A stretch of 40,763 nt of DNA, from the NCBI GenBank assembly GCA_019244415.1, contig JAFASN010000134.1, forward strand, positions 1-40,763. The letters are read 5' to 3'. A program made the translations under genes and the position numbers. The notes under the pieces are model-generated. The model was not told the DNA's origin. It was given only the letters and a program-made list of their open reading frames with translations, and made no database searches. Shown here in pieces: positions 17,172-26,254 of this stretch (its first letter is position 1; each line of letters opens with the position of its first letter). The DNA is from Verrucomicrobiota bacterium. Its GTDB lineage: Bacteria; Verrucomicrobiota; Verrucomicrobiia; Chthoniobacterales; UBA10450.

Positions 17172-17829
17172 CAAAGTACATCGGCATTATAGCGGGCAGG
17201 GGCGCGAGGTGCGAGCCGTGGACGGCGTGTCGCTCGAGATCGCGCAGCATGAATTTGTGGCGCTCAACGGCCCGAGTGGCTGCGGAAAAAGTACGCTGAT
17301 GCACTTGCTCGCGGGCATCGACCGGCCAACCTCGGGCGCAATCATTGTTAACGGGCTGGCGCTGCACGAAGCCGACGAGAAAGCCCTGACCTCGTACCGG
17401 CGCCATCATCTCGGGATCGTTTTTCAATTTTTTAATCTGCTGCCGACGATGAGCGCGCTTGAAAACGTCATGTTCCCTTTGCTTCTGCAACGTGTCGCGC
17501 GCGGGCCTGCGGAAAAACGCGCGCGTGAAATGCTGGCGCTGGTAGGATTGGAAGAGCGGGCCGGCCATTTTGCACATCAGCTCAGCGGAGGCGAGCAGCA
17601 GCGTACGGCAATTGCCCGCGCCCTGGTGCACCGGCCCCAAGTACTCATCGCCGACGAGCCGACTGGGAATCTCGACTCCGCCTCAACGGCAGCGGTCATG
17701 CGAGCGCTGAGTTCAATCGCCGAGCAGAAGCTGGCCACGCTTATTGTCGTCACGCACAGTGAAGAGGTCGCGCGGGCGGCCTCGCGGCGGATTTGCATGC
17801 GCGATGGTAAACTCACGAGCGACCAGTAA
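17158..17829 (+). CDS. ABC transporter ATP-binding protein, LolD/MacB-type
   Basis: 223 residues from ATG 17158, preceded by GGTGAGG. The frame is open from 17119, but MISLIKVHRHY is the usual family start. Walker A is GPSGCGKST (38-46), the Q-loop is at Gln90, the signature LSGGEQQR at 142-149, Walker B VLIADEP at 162-168 with TGNLD following, and an H-loop VTHSEE. TGNLDSAS is typical of the LolD/MacB/FtsE group that powers lipoprotein release or export. No permease gene is beside it; accB follows 76 bases later. Partner and cargo are unknown. Confidence 0.9.
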   Translation: MISLIKVHRHYSGQGREVRAVDGVSLEIAQHEFVALNGPSGCGKSTLMHLLAGIDRPTSGAIIVNGLALHEADEKALTSYRRHHLGIVFQFFNLLPTMSALENVMFPLLLQRVARGPAEKRAREMLALVGLEERAGHFAHQLSGGEQQRTAIARALVHRPQVLIADEPTGNLDSASTAAVMRALSSIAEQKLATLIVVTHSEEVARAASRRICMRDGKLTSDQ

Positions 17830-17905
17830 CGGGAAAGCGCATCTGTGTTGTTGCGCTTGACCTGCCGAAGGAACACGCGTTACCTAAGCGGCTCAACCCG
17901 CGCCC

Positions 17906-18379
17906 GTGGAACTAAAAGACATCAAAGCCATCATCGATTTGATGCGGAAAAATGATCTTTCCGTATTCGAGCTGGAGAAGGATGGTTTCCGGCTGAAGCT
18001 ACAAAAAGGAGCGACCGAGAAACCGGTCTCAGTGGTGCCGCTGGTCAGTACTGCGCCAGCCGCATCGAGCATCGCCGGCATGCAGGCGCCGGGGCCGGCA
18101 GCGAAGCCGGCTACGCCAGCGGGTGAAGGAGAACAAAAGAGCACGTTGCGCGATATCGTTTCGCCCATGGTGGGTACGTTCTACCGCGCCGCTTCACCTG
18201 ATCTGCCGCCGTTTGCGGACATCGGCAGCAACGTCACCGAGGAGACAGTAGTTTGCATCATCGAAGCGATGAAGGTCATGAACGAGATCAAGGCTGAGAC
18301 CCGCGGTGTGATCGCCGAAGTCGTGGCTGAGAATGGTAAACCGGTGCAGTTCGGGCAGGTGTTGTTTAAAGTTCGTTAG
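17906..18379 (+). CDS. accB: Biotin carboxyl carrier protein of acetyl-CoA carboxylase
   Basis: 157 residues from GTG 17906. The N-terminal MELKDIKAIIDLMRKND is standard for AccB. A Pro/Ala linker (~45-75) leads to the biotinyl domain with IVSPMVGTFYRA and the biotinylation site EAMKVMNE, Lys123. It carries CO2 on biotin between AccC and AccAD for malonyl-CoA synthesis. accC follows 77 bases downstream; accD is in this window at 38640-39485 and accA is not seen. Confidence 0.95.
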   Translation: MELKDIKAIIDLMRKNDLSVFELEKDGFRLKLQKGATEKPVSVVPLVSTAPAASSIAGMQAPGPAAKPATPAGEGEQKSTLRDIVSPMVGTFYRAASPDLPPFADIGSNVTEETVVCIIEAMKVMNEIKAETRGVIAEVVAENGKPVQFGQVLFKVR

Positions 18380-18456
18380 CGGCGAGCGAAGCGTGACAGT
18401 ACAGAATGCCCGTTGCTTCTTCGCTTTTCTCTGCTCGCACTTAACGGCTCTGCACT

Positions 18457-19842
18457 GTGTTTGAGAAAGTTTTAATCGCCAACCGCGGCGAGATCGCCTT
18501 GCGTGTGATCCGCGCCTGCAAGGAGCTTGGGATTCGCACGCTGGCGATTTATTCGGAAGCGGACGTCGATTCACTTCATGTGCAGCTTGCCGATGAATCG
18601 ATCTGCATCGGCGCGCCGCCGAGCTCTGAAAGTTACCTCAAGATCGATCGCATCATGAGCGCGGCGGAAGTCGGCGACGTGGACGCGATCCACCCGGGCT
18701 ATGGCTTTCTCGCCGAAAACGCGCACTTCGCTGAAGTATGCGAAAGCTGCGGCATCCGCTTCATCGGTCCGCCAAGCAGCGCGATGCGAGCGATGGGCGA
18801 CAAGAATTCCGCCCGCGAGTCCGCCCGCAAAGCCGGCGTCCCCGTCACGCCAGGAAGCGATGGCATTGTCGCTAATGAAAACGAGGCGCTGAAAATCGCG
18901 AAGGCGATCGGGTTTCCGGTGATGATCAAAGCTGTGGCCGGCGGCGGCGGTCGCGGGATGCGGGCTGCGCACAATGAAGCGTCACTGCTGCCTGCGTTCC
19001 ACGCGGCACAGCTCGAGGCGGAGAAGGCATTCGGGAATGGCGATGTCTACGTTGAGAAGCTCATCCTCAATCCTCATCACATCGAGTTTCAGATCGTTGC
19101 CGATGGACACGGGCGCACTGTACATCTGGGCGAACGCGATTGCTCGATTCAGCGGCGCAACCAGAAGGTAATCGAAGAGTCGCCGTCGCCACTCATGACG
19201 GAGGCGCTACGCGAGAAAATGGGACGAGCGGCGGTCAAGCTGGCCGAATCGGTCGGTTACCAGAACGCCGGCACGATGGAGTTCCTGGTCGACGAAGCGC
19301 GGAACTTCTACTTCATGGAAATGAACACGCGCATCCAAGTCGAGCACACCGTGACGGAGGAGGTTTATGCATGCGATCTGGTGAAGGAACAAATTCGGAT
19401 TGCGGCGGGCGAGCACCTTTCCTCACACATCGCGAATGCCACGCCGCGCGCCCATGCCATCCAATGCCGGATTAATGCCGAGGATCCGGCGGCAAACTTT
19501 CAGCCGTCCCCGGGGCGCATTGCATTCTACTATGCGCCCGGCGGCCGTGGAGTACGCGTCGATTCGCACGCCTACACCGGCTACATCGTGCCGCCGTACT
19601 ATGACTCGTTAATAGCCAAATTGATTACCTTTGGTGCATCGCGCGCGTCGGCGATTGCCCGGATGCGTCGAGCCCTGGATGAGTACTACATCACGGGAAT
19701 CAAGACCACGGTGCCGTTTCACAGCGCGATGATGCGCAGCAAAGAGTTTCGCGATGGTAAGTACGACGTCGGTTTTGTCGAACGGCTGATGAGCGGCGAT
19801 GGATTCGAGTTACCGGCGCCGAACGCCCGGTTGCACGAGTGA
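18457..19842 (+). CDS. accC: Biotin carboxylase subunit of acetyl-CoA carboxylase
   Basis: 461 residues from GTG 18457, giving the canonical start [23 protein letters not shown]-grasp features are clear: [10 protein letters not shown], the glycine-rich loop [12 protein letters not shown], and [15 protein letters not shown], with RINAEDP in the C-terminal lobe. It carboxylates biotin on AccB using ATP and bicarbonate. Its stop overlaps the thiE start (GTGA at 19839-19842). Confidence 0.96.
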   Translation: MFEKVLIANRGEIALRVIRACKELGIRTLAIYSEADVDSLHVQLADESICIGAPPSSESYLKIDRIMSAAEVGDVDAIHPGYGFLAENAHFAEVCESCGIRFIGPPSSAMRAMGDKNSARESARKAGVPVTPGSDGIVANENEALKIAKAIGFPVMIKAVAGGGGRGMRAAHNEASLLPAFHAAQLEAEKAFGNGDVYVEKLILNPHHIEFQIVADGHGRTVHLGERDCSIQRRNQKVIEESPSPLMTEALREKMGRAAVKLAESVGYQNAGTMEFLVDEARNFYFMEMNTRIQVEHTVTEEVYACDLVKEQIRIAAGEHLSSHIANATPRAHAIQCRINAEDPAANFQPSPGRIAFYYAPGGRGVRVDSHAYTGYIVPPYYDSLIAKLITFGASRASAIARMRRALDEYYITGIKTTVPFHSAMMRSKEFRDGKYDVGFVERLMSGDGFELPAPNARLHE

Positions 19843-20507
19843 CGGTCTCCGGCGCTGTTGATGCGGCAGGTGACGATGCATTGGCCGCACGTATCGAGCA
19901 CGCCCGGCTCTACGCGATTGTAGATCTTGCTTATGTCGCGAAAGGTGATGAGCCCGCTGTTCTCGAGCGCCTGATCGCGGGTGGCGTAGACATCGTCCAG
20001 TTACGCGGGAAGAGGCAGACACTGGACGAGCTAACGACAATCACGCAGCAACTGCTGGAAGTTACCGGTCCGGCAAGTACGCCGCTTGTTATTAACGACT
20101 ATCCCGAGATCGCCCGCCGCCTTCCGGTACAAGGTGTGCATCTCGGGCAGGATGACGCAGCGATCGCGAGCGCACGCGCTTGTGTACGGAGGCCAGTCGT
20201 GGTGGGAAAATCTACCCACAGCCTCGAGCAGGCGCTCGCCGCCGAGCGCGAAGGCGCAAACTACATCGGTTTCGGTCCGCTCTTTGCGACGCCAACCAAG
20301 CCTGAGTACACGCCGATCGGGCTCGATCGCATCCGCGAGCTGCACGAGAAAGTACGAATCCCGATTTTTTGCATCGGCGGGATCAACATCGATAATCTCC
20401 AGCAGGTTATCGACGCCGGCGCCAAGCGCGTCGTCATGGTTTCAGCGCTACTGCGCGCCCGCAGCATTCTCGATTATGTGCGCTGCGCGACGGACATGCT
20501 TGCCTGA
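19839..20507 (+). CDS. thiE: Thiamine-phosphate synthase
   Basis: 222 residues from GTG 19839, coupled to accC by a four-base overlap. The TIM-barrel phosphate and pyrimidine sites are visible: DIVQLRGK (51-58), INDYPE (85-90), GVHLGQDD (99-106), [12 protein letters not shown] and CIGGI near the C-terminus. It joins hydroxymethylpyrimidine diphosphate and thiazole phosphate to make thiamine phosphate. No other thiamine gene is in the window and I saw no THI-box riboswitch upstream. Some ThiE-like proteins are TenI (thiazole tautomerase); the VQLRxK and INDYPE motifs favour ThiE. Confidence 0.85.
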   Translation: MTVSGAVDAAGDDALAARIEHARLYAIVDLAYVAKGDEPAVLERLIAGGVDIVQLRGKRQTLDELTTITQQLLEVTGPASTPLVINDYPEIARRLPVQGVHLGQDDAAIASARACVRRPVVVGKSTHSLEQALAAEREGANYIGFGPLFATPTKPEYTPIGLDRIRELHEKVRIPIFCIGGINIDNLQQVIDAGAKRVVMVSALLRARSILDYVRCATDMLA

Positions 20508-20510
20508 CCC

Positions 20511-21431
20511 ATGTCGCTGCTCGTCGTTGGTTCCATCGGGCTCGACACGGTGAAAACGCCGGTCGAGGAACGAAGCGATTTGCTTGGCGGATCAGCGTCG
20601 TACGCGGCCTTGGGCGCCAGCTTTTTTACGCCGGTGAATCTCGTCGGGATCGTGGGCGACGATTTTCCTCAAAGCGAATTTCAAGCCTGGGAATCGCGCG
20701 GAATCGATACCCGCGGCGTGCAGCGTGTCCACGGCAATACTTTTCGCTGGTCAGGCGAGTACGCATGGGACTTGAATACACGCGAGACGCGCTCCGTTGC
20801 CCTGAACGTGTTCGAGACGTTCTCACCCACGCTGCCGGAAGAGTACCGAGCGACGCCTTTCGTTTTGCTGGCGAACATCGCGCCGAATCTGCAGGCCCAC
20901 GTGCTCGATCAGATGAACGAGCCGCGCTTTGTCCTCGCCGACACGATGGATCTCTGGATCAAAACAACGCGCTCGGATCTCGACCGGCTGCTTAAGCGAG
21001 TGGATCTGCTAATTCTGAATGACAGCGAAGCGCGCGAGATTACCCAGGAGACAAGCCTGATCCGCGCGGGCCGAAAGATTCAGCAAAGCGGACCGCGGTT
21101 CGTTGCGATCAAAAAGGGCGAACATGGTGCGCTGCTTTTCGGTCAGGACGAATTCTTCAGCTGCGGCGCTTACCCGCTCGAAGACATTCACGATCCCACC
21201 GGGGCAGGCGACACCTTTGCCGGCGGTCTCGGAGGGTTCGTCAGTGCGCACGCGCAGGGAGAGGTCACCTTTGATCTGCTGCGCCGGGCGATGATTTACG
21301 GCAGCGTGCTCGCGAGTTTTTGCGTTGAAGCGTTCAGCCTTGAACGGCTGCGACATCTGCGCTCGGACGAAATTTCCGAGAGGTACAAGATGTTCAAAGC
21401 AATGAGTCAGTTTGAATCGATATCCAGATAA
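20511..21431 (+). CDS. PfkB family carbohydrate kinase
   Basis: 306 residues from ATG 20511, three bases after the thiE stop. Signatures are the N-terminal LVVGSIGLDTV, GGSASYAALGAS (26-37), and the C-terminal DPTGAGDTFAGG with catalytic Asp234. The family covers ribokinase, fructokinase and adenosine kinase. The opening GSIGLDTVKTPVEE and a short lid region resemble ribokinase-like sugar/nucleoside kinases, but I cannot assign a substrate. It is the last gene of the ABC-accB-accC-thiE run. Confidence 0.88.
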   Translation: MSLLVVGSIGLDTVKTPVEERSDLLGGSASYAALGASFFTPVNLVGIVGDDFPQSEFQAWESRGIDTRGVQRVHGNTFRWSGEYAWDLNTRETRSVALNVFETFSPTLPEEYRATPFVLLANIAPNLQAHVLDQMNEPRFVLADTMDLWIKTTRSDLDRLLKRVDLLILNDSEAREITQETSLIRAGRKIQQSGPRFVAIKKGEHGALLFGQDEFFSCGAYPLEDIHDPTGAGDTFAGGLGGFVSAHAQGEVTFDLLRRAMIYGSVLASFCVEAFSLERLRHLRSDEISERYKMFKAMSQFESISR

Positions 21432-21542
21432 TCGTCAGAGACATAGAATTGGATTTACTGAAATTAAGGAAATCACTCTGCGTATCGGCGTACATGCACT
21501 GACCGAACTTAAGGAACACTCGTAACAAGTACGTCGCCACCG

Positions 21543-22139
21543 TTAAGCTTGTTTCGATAACAAGCGTCGATGCAACATCGCGACTCCCAGCACAGCCATC
21601 AACAGCATCACCGCTGAGCTGCCGCTCTCGGGCACGGTCGATACGCCGAAGAAGTGAATGTGCGATATGGGATCGAGGTTGTTGCCGGTAATAAATACGG
21701 CACCCTCAGATTTCGCCAGCGGGTCCGTCCCGTACACGTGGTAAAATGTGTTATCGAAGTTCACAGAAATGTAAGTCAGCGCGTAGTGCGTCCCGCTAAA
21801 GTCCCAGCTGACCCATGCACTGCCGCCATTGTTGATCACATCCACGTGAAAGGCGCTCCCATTGACCCAGCCGTCGTTTGAGAATTGCCCTTGCGGCGTC
21901 GCTCCATCGATGAGGAACTGATTGAAGAAGAGCGGGGCGTTTGCGACCGAGCCAGCGAGGAAGACCGCTTCGGCTGAAGCGGAGGGTGGCTGATGAATAT
22001 CAGGAACAGGAAAGGGCCCGGCGAGGAAAATGCCCTTGTCCTGGAGCAGCGTGTTGGCGCGAAGGTGGCCACAAGCGGGAAGCGAAATCAGCGCGAGGAG
22101 CATGAAGCGCACGCTGAACGGAAGGCGACAGGTGATCAT
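21543..22139 (-). CDS. Secreted protein with VPESG-type exosortase sorting tail
   Basis: 198 residues from ATG 22139, preceded by AGAGGTG at good spacing. It has an N-terminal signal peptide (FMLLALISLPACGHLRA) and ends with the tripartite exosortase tail: STVPESGSS, a hydrophobic helix (AVMLLMAVLGVAML) and a basic end (HRRLLSKQA). VPESG is a close variant of the VPDSG motif. The mature domain is unrecognised, with a TYISVNFDNTFYHVYG beta-rich core. It is probably exported, processed by the exosortase XrtC encoded at 25263 and retained in the envelope or matrix. A sigma-54-like element lies just upstream (22154-22170). Confidence 0.85.
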   Translation of the reverse strand: MITCRLPFSVRFMLLALISLPACGHLRANTLLQDKGIFLAGPFPVPDIHQPPSASAEAVFLAGSVANAPLFFNQFLIDGATPQGQFSNDGWVNGSAFHVDVINNGGSAWVSWDFSGTHYALTYISVNFDNTFYHVYGTDPLAKSEGAVFITGNNLDPISHIHFFGVSTVPESGSSAVMLLMAVLGVAMLHRRLLSKQA

Positions 22140-22153
22140 GCTTCACCTCTCGC

Positions 22154-22170
22154 TGCAAGTGTGATGCCAA
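22154..22170 (-). promoter_or_regulatory. Candidate sigma-54 -24/-12 element for the VPESG gene
   Basis: On the minus strand TTGGCATCACACTTGCA fits the sigma-54 consensus TTGGCACRNNNYTTGCW except at C7 and R8, with GG and GC at the exact required spacing. Caveat: the predicted start of transcription is near 22143, only four bases before ATG 22139 and inside the apparent ribosome site. Either translation starts later (Met13) or the element does not drive this gene as drawn. Confidence 0.45.
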
Positions 22171-22175
22171 CTGCG

Positions 22176-22640
22176 CTAGTCTGTCTGCGCAGGCTGGCGT
22201 GTCTTAAAGATTAGCGCGTTGACAGCCGCGGCGAATTTCTGAACGCCGCCTGGAATGTAGCCCACGCGGCCGAGCTCAGCTCCCTGCGGGCTGAGTACGA
22301 TAACGGTCGGGAATTCATCAACATGGTACTTTTGCGCGAGCTGCTGGTTCTGGACAAGAACGTCGGGCGCGCGCTCCTGCGTCTGGTAAAAATGGATTTT
22401 GCACAGCAAAAAGTTGTACTTTGAGTCGTCAGCAAATGCAGCCTGATCGAAAACTTCGCGGTCCAGTTTCAAGCTCTTCAGGCTCCAATCAGTGCCGAGA
22501 AATGCGAGCAGGAGCGGGCGGTTTGTTTTACGGGCGATTTCGACAGAACGGACAAAATCGGTATCGTCGCTCTGATCGCAGGCGCGGGTGATGGTCGAGG
22601 CAAACACGATTGCGAAGACAAGCGCAACGGGTCGCACCAT
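22176..22640 (-). CDS. Secreted thioredoxin-fold protein lacking the CXXC motif
   Basis: 154 residues from ATG 22640, with a signal peptide ending near ITRA. The fold is recognisable from RPLLLAFLGTDWSLKSLKLDREVF, then AQKYHVDEFPTVIVLSPQGAELGR (the cis-Pro loop FPT). In related secreted thioredoxins the GTDW stretch is followed by C-x-x-C; here it reads SLKS, so no redox cysteines are present. It probably acts as a binding or chaperone-like domain rather than an oxidoreductase. It is divergent from the metal-binding-domain protein at 22668 with a 27-base gap and lies upstream of the VPESG gene on the same strand. Confidence 0.75.
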   Translation of the reverse strand: MVRPVALVFAIVFASTITRACDQSDDTDFVRSVEIARKTNRPLLLAFLGTDWSLKSLKLDREVFDQAAFADDSKYNFLLCKIHFYQTQERAPDVLVQNQQLAQKYHVDEFPTVIVLSPQGAELGRVGYIPGGVQKFAAAVNALIFKTRQPAQTD

Positions 22641-22667
22641 GAGTACTTGGCTAAATCAGCTCCTTCT

Positions 22668-23906
22668 ATGTGTCAAACTGTTCTCCGGCTGCTAATCGCG
22701 GCCTTCATCCTCGGCGCGTTAAGCGCAGCCGATACCAGGACTGTCGCCGAAGCCGCCAAGCAGATCGACGCGCAGCTTGACGCGATGAAAGACATTCAGG
22801 GCGAGGCGGAGATTACTTCCGCTGCTAACGCGCTCGAGAGGGATCTCGATGTACTTAGGGAGAAAAGCATCATGCTACTCGGTGAACGCAAGATGCGATG
22901 GGACGCTGTAAACGTGCAGTTGGACCTTGCCCTGCATAGCTGGAAAGAAGCTGCGTCGGTTGAAGACAGAAGCAAAGCATTTGCCGCGCTGCGTAAAGCG
23001 TGGGCAGCGCTGAAGCTGCAATATCCGTCCGAAGCTCTCGGGGTGATGCCGCGCTTATGGTCTTGTCCGATGCATCCCGAGCTACTTGAGACCAGCCCAG
23101 GCAACTGTCCTATTTGCGGCATGTCGCTCGAGCCGGTGTATGAGACGCAGCCTCAACTTACCAGCGACCCGATCATTCGTGCGGAAATCGTTGCGCCGGA
23201 GCCGCTGGTGGTCGGAAAAACCGCGCATCTACGCATCCGGCTTACCTTTGTGGCTGACGGCACGCCGGTGGCGCTTGCCGACCTGGAGGAGACTCACACA
23301 AAGAAAATTCACCTCCTCATTATCGAGCCGACCGAGACAGACTACCACCACGAGCATCCCGAGCCGGTGGGTAACGGCGAGTACGCCTTCAGTTTCACTC
23401 CCGAAAGGCCTGGTACTTACCGGCTATGGGCCGATCTCAAACCAGTTAAAACGCACGTACAGCAATTCTCGATCGCCGATATTCCGGCAAGTACGCACGG
23501 CGGCGCGCTCCAGCGGGACGAGCCGGAAAATCGGCACGCCGAGATTAACGGTTACAAGTTCGATCTCTCTTTTGCGGATGCAATGGTCCAGGAGAAAGCG
23601 ACAGTACCCGGCAAACTGCGCGTGACCGATCCTTCCGGCAAACCTTGCGACAAGCTGGACGTTATAATGGGGTCGTTCGGTCACTTCGTTGGCTTCGGCG
23701 ACGATTTTTCCACGGTTCTGCACATCCACCCACTCGGGGCCGTGCCGCGCGATAACCAGGCGCACGGCGGCCCGGAGCTGCCATTTTACTTTCGCTCGAA
23801 CTCGCCTGGCGAAGTACGCTTGTTTACGCAGGTGAAAATCGGCGGCCGAGATTATTTCCCGCGTTTCGTGGTGAAGGTGCAGCCGCTGCGGCATTTGGCC
23901 GAGTAA
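22668..23906 (+). CDS. Secreted protein with heavy-metal-binding (CPMHP...CPICGM) domain
   Basis: 412 residues from ATG 22668; an in-frame TTG at 22647 would add seven residues. It has a signal peptide (VLRLLIAAFILGALSAA), a helical region ~25-120, then the heavy-metal-binding module WSCPMHPELL...NCPICGMSLEP with Cys133, His136, Cys147 and Cys150. This module is common at the N-termini of copper ATPases and CusB-like proteins. The C-terminal half is beta-rich with His clusters (THTKKIHLL, YHHEHPEP, LHIHPLG) and looks like two repeats of an Ig-like or FixH/YtkA-like domain. It probably binds copper or another soft metal in the periplasm. No transporter gene is adjacent. Confidence 0.8.
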   Translation: MCQTVLRLLIAAFILGALSAADTRTVAEAAKQIDAQLDAMKDIQGEAEITSAANALERDLDVLREKSIMLLGERKMRWDAVNVQLDLALHSWKEAASVEDRSKAFAALRKAWAALKLQYPSEALGVMPRLWSCPMHPELLETSPGNCPICGMSLEPVYETQPQLTSDPIIRAEIVAPEPLVVGKTAHLRIRLTFVADGTPVALADLEETHTKKIHLLIIEPTETDYHHEHPEPVGNGEYAFSFTPERPGTYRLWADLKPVKTHVQQFSIADIPASTHGGALQRDEPENRHAEINGYKFDLSFADAMVQEKATVPGKLRVTDPSGKPCDKLDVIMGSFGHFVGFGDDFSTVLHIHPLGAVPRDNQAHGGPELPFYFRSNSPGEVRLFTQVKIGGRDYFPRFVVKVQPLRHLAE

Positions 23907-23913
23907 AGCCGGG

Positions 23914-23930
23914 AGGGCGCGCCGCTTGCT
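23914..23930 (+). promoter_or_regulatory. Weak sigma-54-like element before the UDP-sugar dehydrogenase
   Basis: AGGGCGCGCCGCTTGCT has GG and GC at -24/-12 spacing and a good TTGCT, but A6 is G and the two leading T positions are missing. It would place transcription start near 23941, 24 bases before ATG 23965. In GC-rich DNA this level of match can arise by chance. Confidence 0.25.
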
Positions 23931-23964
23931 CTTGTTCTGCGGGCAGTGTAGCTCACTGCGGGGA

Positions 23965-25266
23965 ATGACTCAGGAACGAACGAAGGTGTGCGTTGTCGGG
24001 CTCGGCTACGTCGGATTGCCGTTGGCGATTCAGTTCGCCAGGTCGAACGCAATCGTCACCGGCCTCGACATCGACGAAGCGAAAGTCGCGCGCATCAACG
24101 CCGGCCAAAGCTACATTCGCCACATCCTGCCGGAGACGATTCAAGAGGAGCTTCGTACTCAGCGGCTCACGGCCACGACCGATTTCAGCAGCATCAAAGA
24201 GGCTGATGCGGTGATCATTTGCGTGCCCACACCGCTGAATAAAAACCGTGAACCGGACATTTCTTACATTCTTGAGACCGGAAGACGCATCGCCCCGCAT
24301 CTCGGCACGGGAACGATCGTCGTACTTGAATCCACTACTTATCCGGGGACTACGGACGAAGATCTGCGCAAGGTCTTGGAAGAGAATTCCGGACTAAAGG
24401 CTGGACGCGATTTCCATCTGGCTTTCTCGCCCGAGCGAGAAGATCCTGGCAATCCAAATAGCGTCGTCGCAAGTATCCCCAAAGTAGTTGGCGGTCTCAC
24501 TCCCGCCTGTCTGGAGAAAGCGATAGCGGTTTACTCGATAGCCATCAAGAACCTTGTGCCGGTTTCTTCCTGCCGTGTCGCGGAAGCAGCCAAGCTGCTC
24601 GAGAACATCTTTCGCAGCGTGAACATCGCGCTCGTGAACGAGCTCAAGGTCGTTTACAGCGCGATGGACATTGACGTCTGGGAGGTCATCAATGCGGCCA
24701 GGACAAAGCCATTCGGTTTCATGGCGTTCTATCCCGGTCCTGGTTTGGGCGGACATTGTATCCCGATCGATCCCTTTTACCTGACCTGGCGCGCCCGTGA
24801 GTACGGCAGGCACACCCGTTTCATTGAGTTAGCAGGCGAGATTAACACCGCCATGCCTGAGTACGTGGTGAACCGGGTTGCGGAAGCTTTGAACGAGAAA
24901 TCCAAGCCGGTACGTGGCAGTCGCGTACTTTTGCTTGGTCTGGCCTACAAGCCGGATGTAGATGACGAACGTGAATCACCTACTTACACCTTGATGACAT
25001 TGCTCGATCAGCGTGGCGCGGCTATCGACTACTACGATCCGTATGTCCCGCTGATCAAGCCCACTCGTGAACACGCGCACTGGGCGGGAAAAAAGTCGGT
25101 CGATTGGAACCGGAGTGTCATCGGTACTTACGATGCGGTGGTGATCGCAACCAATCACTCGCAGGTGAACTACGCGGAGCTCGGTGAGTGGGCGGATACA
25201 ATCATTGATACTCGGAACGCCATGAGCTCAGTCGCACAGCCGCGAGCCCGGGTCTGGAAAGCGTGA
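23965..25266 (+). CDS. UDP-N-acetyl-hexosamine / UDP-sugar 6-dehydrogenase (nucleotide sugar dehydrogenase)
   Basis: 433 residues from ATG 23965; the frame is open from 23926, but the extra residues are not family-like. The NAD site is VVGLGYVGLPLA (10-21). VPTPLNKNREPD, ESTTYPGTT, and FSPEREDPGN follow. The catalytic Cys265 is in GPGLGGHCIPIDPFYLTW, and Lys210 lies in EAAKLLEN. FSPERxDPGN and the GGHCIPIDPFYL segment point to the UDP-GlcNAc/ManNAc 6-dehydrogenase branch (WbpA/WecC-like) rather than UDP-glucose dehydrogenase. It makes uronic acid nucleotide sugars for polysaccharide. Its stop overlaps the exosortase start (GTGA), tying it to the exosortase system. Confidence 0.9.
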   Translation: MTQERTKVCVVGLGYVGLPLAIQFARSNAIVTGLDIDEAKVARINAGQSYIRHILPETIQEELRTQRLTATTDFSSIKEADAVIICVPTPLNKNREPDISYILETGRRIAPHLGTGTIVVLESTTYPGTTDEDLRKVLEENSGLKAGRDFHLAFSPEREDPGNPNSVVASIPKVVGGLTPACLEKAIAVYSIAIKNLVPVSSCRVAEAAKLLENIFRSVNIALVNELKVVYSAMDIDVWEVINAARTKPFGFMAFYPGPGLGGHCIPIDPFYLTWRAREYGRHTRFIELAGEINTAMPEYVVNRVAEALNEKSKPVRGSRVLLLGLAYKPDVDDERESPTYTLMTLLDQRGAAIDYYDPYVPLIKPTREHAHWAGKKSVDWNRSVIGTYDAVVIATNHSQVNYAELGEWADTIIDTRNAMSSVAQPRARVWKA

Positions 25267-26198
25267 TTAGCTCGAAACAAGCCGCGCTGCGCCAGGTCGC
25301 ATCCGGCGGAGAGGCAGAGCAAACGTGGTCGAGACGTTGCACTTACTACTGCGTTTATCTCGCCGGTTTGATTGTTGCGTTCGTGCTGCCGTTGAGTTCG
25401 TGGGTGCGCGCCGTCGCAGGTAATGATCTAAACTCATACACATTACTTATTCCGGTTGTTTCTATCTATCTCATCTATATTCAATGCGAACGACTACTAA
25501 AGAACTTCGTCGCGGCGCCTTCGTTGGCATCGCTCTTTATTCTGCTCGGTTTTGCCGGCGTGATTCTGGCCGTGGTATTACCGCGATCCGCCTTCGCACT
25601 TAGTAACAACGATGAGAGTGCGCTCTACTTGTTTTCGTTCGTGAGTCTGGTCGTAGCGGGCGGATTCCTGTTTTTGGGGAAGACTTGGATGAAAGCTGCG
25701 GCCTTTCCAATGGCGTTCCTTATCTTCATGGTGCCGATGCCGGAAGGCATAGCGGATGGACTTGAAGAAGCTTCCAAACTCGCCTCCGCTGAAGTAGCTC
25801 ACGTCTTGTTTCAGATTACGGGAACGCCGGTGCTGCGCGAGGGCGTTATTTTCCAGTTACCGGGTATCTCGATTGAAGTAGCGAGGGAATGCAGCGGTAT
25901 TCGTTCAAGCGTCATTCTATTTATCACGAGCCTGCTCGCTTCGTATCTGTTTCTGCGATCGAATCTGCGCAGGTTCGTCTTAGTAGCCGCTGTTATTCCA
26001 CTGGGGTTAATCCGCAATGGAGTACGCATCCTTACGATTGCGCTGCTCTGTGTTCATTACGGCCCCGGCATGATCGATAGCCCGGTTCACCGTCACGGCG
26101 GACCGCCCTTCTTCGTTGCTTCGCTTATACCCCTGTTTCTTCTACTGTGGTGGCTGCGCCGCGGAGAACAACGCCGGCCGCTGCCCAGCCCAGCTTGA
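25263..26198 (+). CDS. xrtC: Exosortase, probably VPDSG-CTERM-specific XrtC
   Basis: 311 residues from GTG 25263, overlapping the dehydrogenase stop by four bases. About eight membrane helices are visible. Active-site residues are Cys210 in VARECSGIRSS, Arg255 in LIRNGVRI and the His cluster HRHGG (276-280). No EpsI domain is attached. XrtC is the exosortase paired with VPDSG tails in Verrucomicrobia and relatives; the perfect VPDSG protein converging from 26255 supports this assignment. It cleaves sorting tails at the inner membrane and probably transfers the protein to an envelope acceptor. Assignment to XrtC rather than another subtype rests on context. Confidence 0.88.
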   Translation: MISSKQAALRQVASGGEAEQTWSRRCTYYCVYLAGLIVAFVLPLSSWVRAVAGNDLNSYTLLIPVVSIYLIYIQCERLLKNFVAAPSLASLFILLGFAGVILAVVLPRSAFALSNNDESALYLFSFVSLVVAGGFLFLGKTWMKAAAFPMAFLIFMVPMPEGIADGLEEASKLASAEVAHVLFQITGTPVLREGVIFQLPGISIEVARECSGIRSSVILFITSLLASYLFLRSNLRRFVLVAAVIPLGLIRNGVRILTIALLCVHYGPGMIDSPVHRHGGPPFFVASLIPLFLLLWWLRRGEQRRPLPSPA

Positions 26199-26206
26199 AA
26201 AAGCGA

Positions 26207-26235
26207 AGGCGGCCGCCCTTTCGGAACGACCGCCT
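26207..26235. terminator. Bidirectional hairpin terminator between convergent xrtC and VPDSG genes
   Basis: The arms AGGCGGCCG (26207-26215) and CGACCGCCT (26227-26235) pair with a single mismatch around an 11-base loop. On the minus strand the stem is followed by CGCTTTTTC, a good T-run; on the plus strand by the weaker CTTGTTT. It therefore serves the VPDSG gene best and probably also ends the xrtC transcript. Confidence 0.7.
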
Positions 26236-26254
26236 CTTGTTTGGGGAAAACGGG

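Noticed and set aside
19839..19842. Four-base start/stop overlaps at many gene joints as a special signal
   Set aside because: ATGA and GTGA overlaps (3863, 10887, 16356, 19839, 25263, 30026, 38640) are ordinary translational coupling.
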